A DNA stretch of 11,141 bases, from NCBI GenBank assembly GCA_017849335.1, contig JAFIHP010000151.1, positions 1 through 11,141 on the forward strand, given 5' to 3'. This DNA is from Actinomycetales bacterium. Its GTDB lineage: Bacteria > Actinomycetota > Actinomycetes > S36-B12. This document shows, one piece after another, positions 7,991 through 11,141 of the stretch (position 1 is the stretch's first letter; every line of letters starts with the position of its first letter). The position numbers were made by a program, and so were the translations under genes. Under the pieces are notes generated by a model. The model saw only the letters and a program-made list of their open reading frames with translations. It had not been told where the DNA came from and did not search any database.

Positions 7991-8004
7991 TGTCACACGT
8001 GACA
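7991..8004. promoter_or_regulatory. 14-bp inverted repeat between eno and ftsB (candidate protein-binding site)
   Basis: TGTCAC and GTGACA form a perfect 6-bp inverted repeat around a 2-base centre (AC), filling almost half of the 32-base gap between the eno stop and the ftsB GTG. There is no following T-run and the stem is short, so a terminator is unlikely; a dimeric regulator site is more plausible. It partly resembles a CRP/GlxR site (TGTGA-N6-TCACA) but does not match it. The right arm runs into GACAC (8001-8005), the short core reported for WhiA, which may be chance. Confidence 0.4.
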
Positions 8005-8015
8005 CCATCGGTGCC

Positions 8016-8465
8016 GTGAGCACCGGCACGCCGACGCGACCCGTCGCGCCCCGACCGGCGCAGCGGGGATCGCGGTCGTCGTTCACCGGTCGTGCGCTCG
8101 TGCTCGCGCTGGTCGCGACGGCGCTGCTGGTGTCGATGGCCGTCCCGGTCCGGGCGTGGCTGGCCCAGCGGGCGCAGATCGCCGACCTGCGCGCCCAGGT
8201 CGATGAGGCGGCCGCGCGCGTCGAGGCGCTCGCCGTCGAGAAGAAGCGCTGGGACGACCCGTCGTTCGTCGCGGCGCAGGCACGCGACCGGCTCCACTTC
8301 GTGCTGCCCGGTGAGGTCGGCTACGTCGCCGTCGGCGCGCAGGAGCAGGCCGGTGCGACGGCCGAGGCGGCGGTCGCGGGCCAGCCCTGGTACGCGAACC
8401 TGTGGGACGGACTGCAGCAGGCGGACGACCACGCGAGCCTGCCCGCGGGGACCGCGACCCCGTGA
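8016..8465 (+). CDS. ftsB: Septum formation initiator family protein (FtsB/DivIC-like)
   Basis: This is a bitopic membrane protein of the divisome; FtsB/DivIC forms a complex with FtsL and FtsQ/DivIB and helps activate septal peptidoglycan synthesis. The 149 residues comprise a Pro/Arg-rich cytoplasmic tail (1-26), one transmembrane helix (about 27-45), a coiled coil (about 50-78: AQIADLRAQVDEAAARVEAL then VEKKRW), and the DivIC-family signature WDDPSFVAAQARDRLHFVLPGE at 79-100. A variable external tail follows. GTG at 8016 is the only reasonable start: it precedes the basic tail and no other ATG or GTG lies in frame close by. No ribosome binding site is visible, so initiation is leaderless or coupled to eno. 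Its TGA overlaps the DUF501 start (GTGA). The same gene follows eno in mycobacteria (Rv1024). Confidence 0.92.
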   Translation: MSTGTPTRPVAPRPAQRGSRSSFTGRALVLALVATALLVSMAVPVRAWLAQRAQIADLRAQVDEAAARVEALAVEKKRWDDPSFVAAQARDRLHFVLPGEVGYVAVGAQEQAGATAEAAVAGQPWYANLWDGLQQADDHASLPAGTATP

Positions 8466-8965
8466 GCGGACTGTCGCCGGCTGACGCCGCGGCGGTCACG
8501 GACCAGCTCGGCCGTCCCGTCAGAGGCGCTGTCGCCGTCGCCCACCGATGCCCGTGCGGAGCACCCGACGTCGTCACGACGTCGCCGACCCTGCCGGACG
8601 GCACTCCCTTCCCGACGGTCTACTACCTGACCTGCCCCCGCGCGGCGTCCGCGATCGGGACGCTGGAGGGCAGCGGGCTCATGCGCGAGATGGAGGAGCG
8701 CCTCGCGGTCGACGAGGAGCTCGCGGCGGACTACCGCGCGGCGCACGAGGCCTAGCTCGTCGACCGCTCCCGCCTCGGCCGGGTGGACCAGATCGACGGT
8801 ATCAGCGCGGGGGGCATGCCGGACCGCGTGAAGTGCCTGCACGTGCTCGCCGCGCACGCGCTCGCCGCAGGACCGGGCGTCGACCCGCTGGGCGACGACG
8901 GTGTCGCGTCGATGGCGCCATGGTGGCAGCGGAACCCCTGCGGGGTGTCGGGACCGCAGCAGTGA
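8462..8965 (+). pseudogene. DUF501 protein gene interrupted by an in-frame TAG
   Basis: The gene reads as one DUF501 protein of the usual length (about 167 residues) if TAG at 8753-8755 is ignored. Residues 1-97 carry LGRPVRGAVAVAHRCPCG, LPDGTPFPTVYYLTCP and LMREMEERL. The reading frame stops after YRAAHEA, at the place where relatives as I recall them have a Tyr (AHExYL). The same frame then continues LVDRSRL and ISAGGMPDRVKCLHVLAAHALAAGPGVDPLGD, the conserved C-terminal half, to TGA at 8963-8965. No frameshift or deletion is seen; a single TAC-to-TAG change explains it. As read, only a 97-residue N-terminal product is made (8462-8755, GTG overlapping the ftsB stop as GTGA). DUF501 has no established function. 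The tail has possible weak restarts at GTG 8783 and ATG 8816, neither with a good ribosome binding site. Confidence 0.85.
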
Positions 8966-9888
8966 CGACGGTCGCCGCCATCGACTGCGGCACGAACGCC
9001 ATCCGGCTGCTCGTGGCGGAGGTCGGCCCGGACGGCACCCTGACCGACCGGGTGCGGCTCATGCGGACCGTCCGGCTGGGCGAGGGGGTGGACCGGACCG
9101 GGGCGTTCGCCGAGTCTGCGCTGACCCGCACCTTCGCCGCCGTGGACGAGTACGCGGCCATCATCAGCACCCACGACGTCGAGCGCGTGCGGTTCGTCGC
9201 GACCTCGGCCAGCCGTGACGTGTCGAACCGGACCGTGTTCGTGGACGGGGTCCGGTCCCGCATGGGTGTCGATCCCGAGGTGATCTCCGGCCAGGAGGAG
9301 GCCGCCTTGTCGTTCGCGGGCGCCGTCGGGGGCCTGCCGCCCGGGCTCGCCGAGCGCCCGACGCTCGTGGTCGACATCGGCGGCGGCTCCACCGAGTTCG
9401 TGCTCGGCGACGGTCAGCCCGCGGCGTCGGTCAGCGTCGACATCGGATGTGTCCGCATGACGGAGCGCCACCTGCACGGCGACCCGCCGACCACCGCCGA
9501 GGTGATGGCGGCGCAGGCCGACATCGACGCCGCGGTCGCGCGCGCCGCGGCGGCCGTGCCGCTGCGGGAGGCGGCGTGCTTCGTGGGACTGGCGGGGACG
9601 GTGACCACGGTCGCGGCCATGGCGCTCGACCTGCCCGAGTACGACGCGTCCATCCTGCACGGATCGGTCGTCAGCGCGGCGGCGGTCGAGGACGTGACCA
9701 CCCGGCTGCTGGCCATGTCGCGCGCCGACCGGGCGGCTCTCCCGTACATGCATCCGGGCCGGGTCGACGTGATCGGCGCCGGGGCGATGGTGCTGAGGAC
9801 CGCCATTGGCGCGGCAGGCGCGGCGGAGGTCATCGTGTCCGAGACGGACATCCTGGATGGCATCGCTTACAGGCTCGGAGCACGATAG
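8962..9888 (+). CDS. ppx: Ppx/GppA phosphatase family protein (exopolyphosphatase-like)
   Basis: Members of this ASKHA-fold family remove phosphate from polyphosphate ends or hydrolyse pppGpp, or both. The product has 308 residues, the short actinobacterial type, lacking the C-terminal HD-like domain of E. coli Ppx/GppA. The first phosphate-binding motif is IDCGTNAIRLLV (Asp8), the catalytic Glu lies in ISGQEEA (112-113), the second phosphate motif is DIGGGSTEF from 138, and GLAGTVTTVAA and DVIGAGAMVL follow. GTG at 8962 is chosen because it overlaps the DUF501 stop as GTGA and sits directly before the first strand; an in-frame ATG at 8920 (adding 14 residues) is an alternative and may matter because the DUF501 reading frame is broken upstream. 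Whether the substrate is polyphosphate or pppGpp cannot be told from the sequence; some short actinobacterial forms (mycobacterial Ppx2) differ in activity. Confidence 0.93.
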   Translation: MTTVAAIDCGTNAIRLLVAEVGPDGTLTDRVRLMRTVRLGEGVDRTGAFAESALTRTFAAVDEYAAIISTHDVERVRFVATSASRDVSNRTVFVDGVRSRMGVDPEVISGQEEAALSFAGAVGGLPPGLAERPTLVVDIGGGSTEFVLGDGQPAASVSVDIGCVRMTERHLHGDPPTTAEVMAAQADIDAAVARAAAAVPLREAACFVGLAGTVTTVAAMALDLPEYDASILHGSVVSAAAVEDVTTRLLAMSRADRAALPYMHPGRVDVIGAGAMVLRTAIGAAGAAEVIVSETDILDGIAYRLGAR

Positions 9889-9913
9889 TGCTCTACACCA
9901 CTGGAACCTTTCA

Positions 9914-9927
9914 TGTAATCGCTTGAG
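9914..9927. promoter_or_regulatory. Candidate LacI-family operator upstream of lacI-type gene
   Basis: The core AATCGCTT at 9917-9924 matches the AAnCGnTT centre common to many LacI-family operators (a CG centre recognised by the hinge helices), although the outer arms (TGT / GAG) are not symmetrical. It overlaps the candidate -35 box of the promoter for the regulator gene, which would suit autorepression. Prediction by eye, based on the core only. Confidence 0.4.
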
Positions 9928-9952
9928 ACGGGCTCCACGGCGTCCCTACACT
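9923..9952 (+). promoter_or_regulatory. Candidate promoter of the LacI-family regulator gene
   Basis: TTGAGA at 9923-9928 and TACACT at 9947-9952 are 18 bases apart and fit actinobacterial vegetative -35 and -10 boxes well. Transcription would start near 9959, immediately before the AGGAGG ribosome binding site at 9961-9966, giving a leader of about 12 bases. The 82-base gap between ppx and this gene is less GC-rich than its surroundings, as expected for a promoter. Confidence 0.6.
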
Positions 9953-9970
9953 CGCAGGTCAGGAGGTACC

Positions 9971-10981
9971 GTGGCCATCACCATCAAGGACGTCGCCGAC
10001 GCCGCTGGCGTCTCGACGGCGACGGTGTCCCGCGCGCTCCGAGGGCTCCCGAACGTCGACTCCGCCACGCGCGAGCGTATCCAGCGGATCGCCACGGACC
10101 TCGACTACGTGATCTCGCCCAGTGCGTCGCGGCTGGCGAGCGGCCGGACCGGAAGCATCGCGGTCATCACGCCCTACATCGCCCGGTGGTACTTCAGCAC
10201 CGTGCTGTCCGGCGTCGAGTCGGTGCTCCAGAGCGCGGGCATGGACCTGCTGCTGATGAGCGTGAGCACGCCCGAGGGGCAGCACCGGCTTCCTCCGGCC
10301 CCGCGCCTGCGGCGCCGCGTCGACGGCGTCCTCGTGATCGGGCTGCCGCCGCAGGACGCCCAGTTGCACGAGGTGCTCTCACTGCGCATGCCCACGAGCC
10401 TGATCGGCCTGGTCATGCCCGGTGTGCCGAGTGTCGCGATCGACGACGTCGTCGCCGGTCAGATCGCCACGCAGCACCTGATCAACCTCGGTCACGAGCG
10501 GATCGGGGTGATCAACGGCGCCCCGATCATGTCCCCCTACACGGCGGAGAACGACCGCTTCCGCGGCTTCGAGGCGGCGATGACCGACGCCGGCCTGCCC
10601 GTCGACCCGATGCTCGAGGCCTACGGGTACTTCACGATCGCCGGCGGGGAGCAGGCGATGACCGCGCTGCTGACGCAGAAGAACCCGCCGACCGCCGTGT
10701 TCGCGATGTCGGACGAGATGGCCTTCGGTGCCATGAAGGCGATGCGCAGCCACGGCCTGGTCCCGGGCCGCGACATCTCCCTGGTCGGCATCGACGGCCA
10801 CGACATGTCGGAGTTCTTGGACCTCACGACGGTGGTCCAGCCGGTGCACGACCTCGGTCGGATCGCCGCCGAGGCGCTGGTGCTCCAGCTGCGCAGCCCG
10901 GGCGTCGAGGTTCCGACCGATGCGATCCGCCTGCCGACCCAGCTGATCGTCCGCGGCTCGACCAGCCCGAAGCGCGCCTGA
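9971..10981 (+). CDS. LacI-family transcriptional regulator
   Basis: This is a DNA-binding repressor of the LacI/GalR family with 336 residues. The N-terminal helix-turn-helix is ITIKDVADAAGVSTATVSRAL (residues 3-23), followed by PNVDSATRERIQRIATDLDY and a hinge-helix segment SPSASRLASGRT near 49-60. The rest is a periplasmic-binding-protein-like sugar-sensing domain (IAVITPYIARWYFSTVLSG, then DGVLVIGLP, HLINLGHERIGVI, PTAVFAMSDEMAFGAM and DISLVGIDGHDMSEF). The inducer cannot be named; the convergent neighbour looks like a sugar ABC transporter ATPase, so a carbohydrate regulon is likely. GTG at 9971 is chosen for the AGGAGG at 9961-9966 (a short four-base spacing) and because it lies just before the HTH; longer in-frame extensions would run back across the promoter and into ppx. 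It is probably autoregulated through the AATCGCTT site. Confidence 0.93.
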   Translation: MAITIKDVADAAGVSTATVSRALRGLPNVDSATRERIQRIATDLDYVISPSASRLASGRTGSIAVITPYIARWYFSTVLSGVESVLQSAGMDLLLMSVSTPEGQHRLPPAPRLRRRVDGVLVIGLPPQDAQLHEVLSLRMPTSLIGLVMPGVPSVAIDDVVAGQIATQHLINLGHERIGVINGAPIMSPYTAENDRFRGFEAAMTDAGLPVDPMLEAYGYFTIAGGEQAMTALLTQKNPPTAVFAMSDEMAFGAMKAMRSHGLVPGRDISLVGIDGHDMSEFLDLTTVVQPVHDLGRIAAEALVLQLRSPGVEVPTDAIRLPTQLIVRGSTSPKRA

Positions 10982-10984
10982 CGC

Positions 10985-11022
10985 GAGGAGGGGCGAGCGC
11001 CGCATGGCGCCCGCCCCTCCTC
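10985..11022. terminator. Long GC-rich hairpin, probable bidirectional terminator
   Basis: Starting four bases after the lacI stop, GAGGAGGGGCG-A-GCGCC pairs with GGCGCC-CGCCCCTCCTC around the loop GCAT (11002-11005): a 17-bp stem with one A-C mismatch (10996/11011). There is no T-run on either side, as is common for actinobacterial hairpin terminators. It sits between convergent genes and could serve both. Confidence 0.75.
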
Positions 11023-11038
11023 GGTCGATGCCGACGGC

Positions 11039-11141
11039 TTACGAGATGCGCGGCTGGTCTCCCGCGGAGTCGAACACGTAGGTCCGCGCCGGGTTGACCT
11101 TCACGACGGAGCCGATCTTCGGCGCGGCGAGCCCCTGCCCG
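11039..11141 (-). CDS. C-terminus of a probable sugar ABC transporter ATP-binding protein (5' part outside window)
   Basis: On the minus strand, a frame open from the window edge to TAA at 11039-11041 gives the last 33 residues, including APKIGSVVKVNPARTYVFD and ending in QPRIS. This resembles the end of the TOBE-like domain of MsmK/UgpC-type ATPases that energise carbohydrate importers, whose C-terminus often reads roughly as a strand followed by xxxLHLFDxxTG. Neither the Walker motifs nor the signature sequence are in the window, so the assignment rests on this tail and on the convergent LacI-family regulator. Codon use is normal and the stop lies just past the shared hairpin, which supports a real gene end. 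The function is moderately uncertain; that it is a real coding end is more secure. Confidence 0.55.
   Translation of the reverse strand, partial: GQGLAAPKIGSVVKVNPARTYVFDSAGDQPRIS

Noticed and set aside
7996..8001. CACGTG hexamer within the eno-ftsB gap
   Set aside because: It is a eukaryote-type E-box and just part of the larger TGTCAC/GTGACA repeat; no separate meaning is supported.
8783..8965. Independent small protein made from the DUF501 tail
   Set aside because: Possible starts at 8783 and 8816 lack a good ribosome binding site and the sequence is plainly the second half of DUF501.
1..11141. Search for tRNAs, rRNA, CRISPR repeats, insertion sequences, phage or defence genes and riboswitches
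   Set aside because: Gaps between genes are short (the largest are 68, 50, 32 and 82 bases, plus the right-edge gap) and none contains repeat arrays, tRNA-like cloverleaf sequence or mobile-element motifs that I can see.

Overview
The window is very GC-rich, with almost every third codon position G or C and several GTG starts. It carries the conserved actinobacterial block mfd - mazG - eno - ftsB (divIC-like) - DUF501 - ppx. The same genes lie together in Mycobacterium tuberculosis (around Rv1020-Rv1026). The composition and the sugar-type LacI/ABC pair at the right edge fit a member of the Micrococcales such as Cellulomonas or a relative. That genus-level guess is weak; the phylum is secure.

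Layout, left to right: (1) positions 2-6280 hold a tightly coupled run of four plus-strand genes: mfd (5' end cut off by the window), a small SurA-N-like lipoprotein, mazG and a DUF885 putative metallopeptidase. Each start codon overlaps the preceding stop (ATGA, TGATG, GTGA). (2) 6350-6655 is a separate small alpha/beta-barrel-like protein with its own candidate promoter and a strong ribosome binding site. (3) 6706-9888 holds eno, apparently leaderless, then ftsB, a DUF501 gene and ppx, the last three chained by GTGA overlaps. (4) 9971-10981 is a LacI-family regulator with a recognisable promoter and candidate operator. It ends in a long hairpin and faces a minus-strand gene, of which only the last 34 codons are visible; this is probably the ATPase subunit of a sugar ABC transporter.

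Most of the window is core housekeeping: transcription-coupled repair, nucleotide-pool cleaning, glycolysis, septum formation and polyphosphate/(p)ppGpp metabolism. From about 9890 it changes to an accessory carbohydrate-uptake module. I see no CRISPR array, tRNA, rRNA, insertion sequence or phage gene, and no defence system or biosynthetic cluster. The most notable anomaly is an in-frame TAG that splits the DUF501 gene at codon 98. Its downstream half is still perfectly conserved in frame, so this is a recent nonsense mutation, a sequencing error or, much less likely, a readthrough site. Other points of interest are the leaderless eno start, a 14-bp inverted repeat just upstream of ftsB, and a candidate autoregulatory operator on the lacI promoter.
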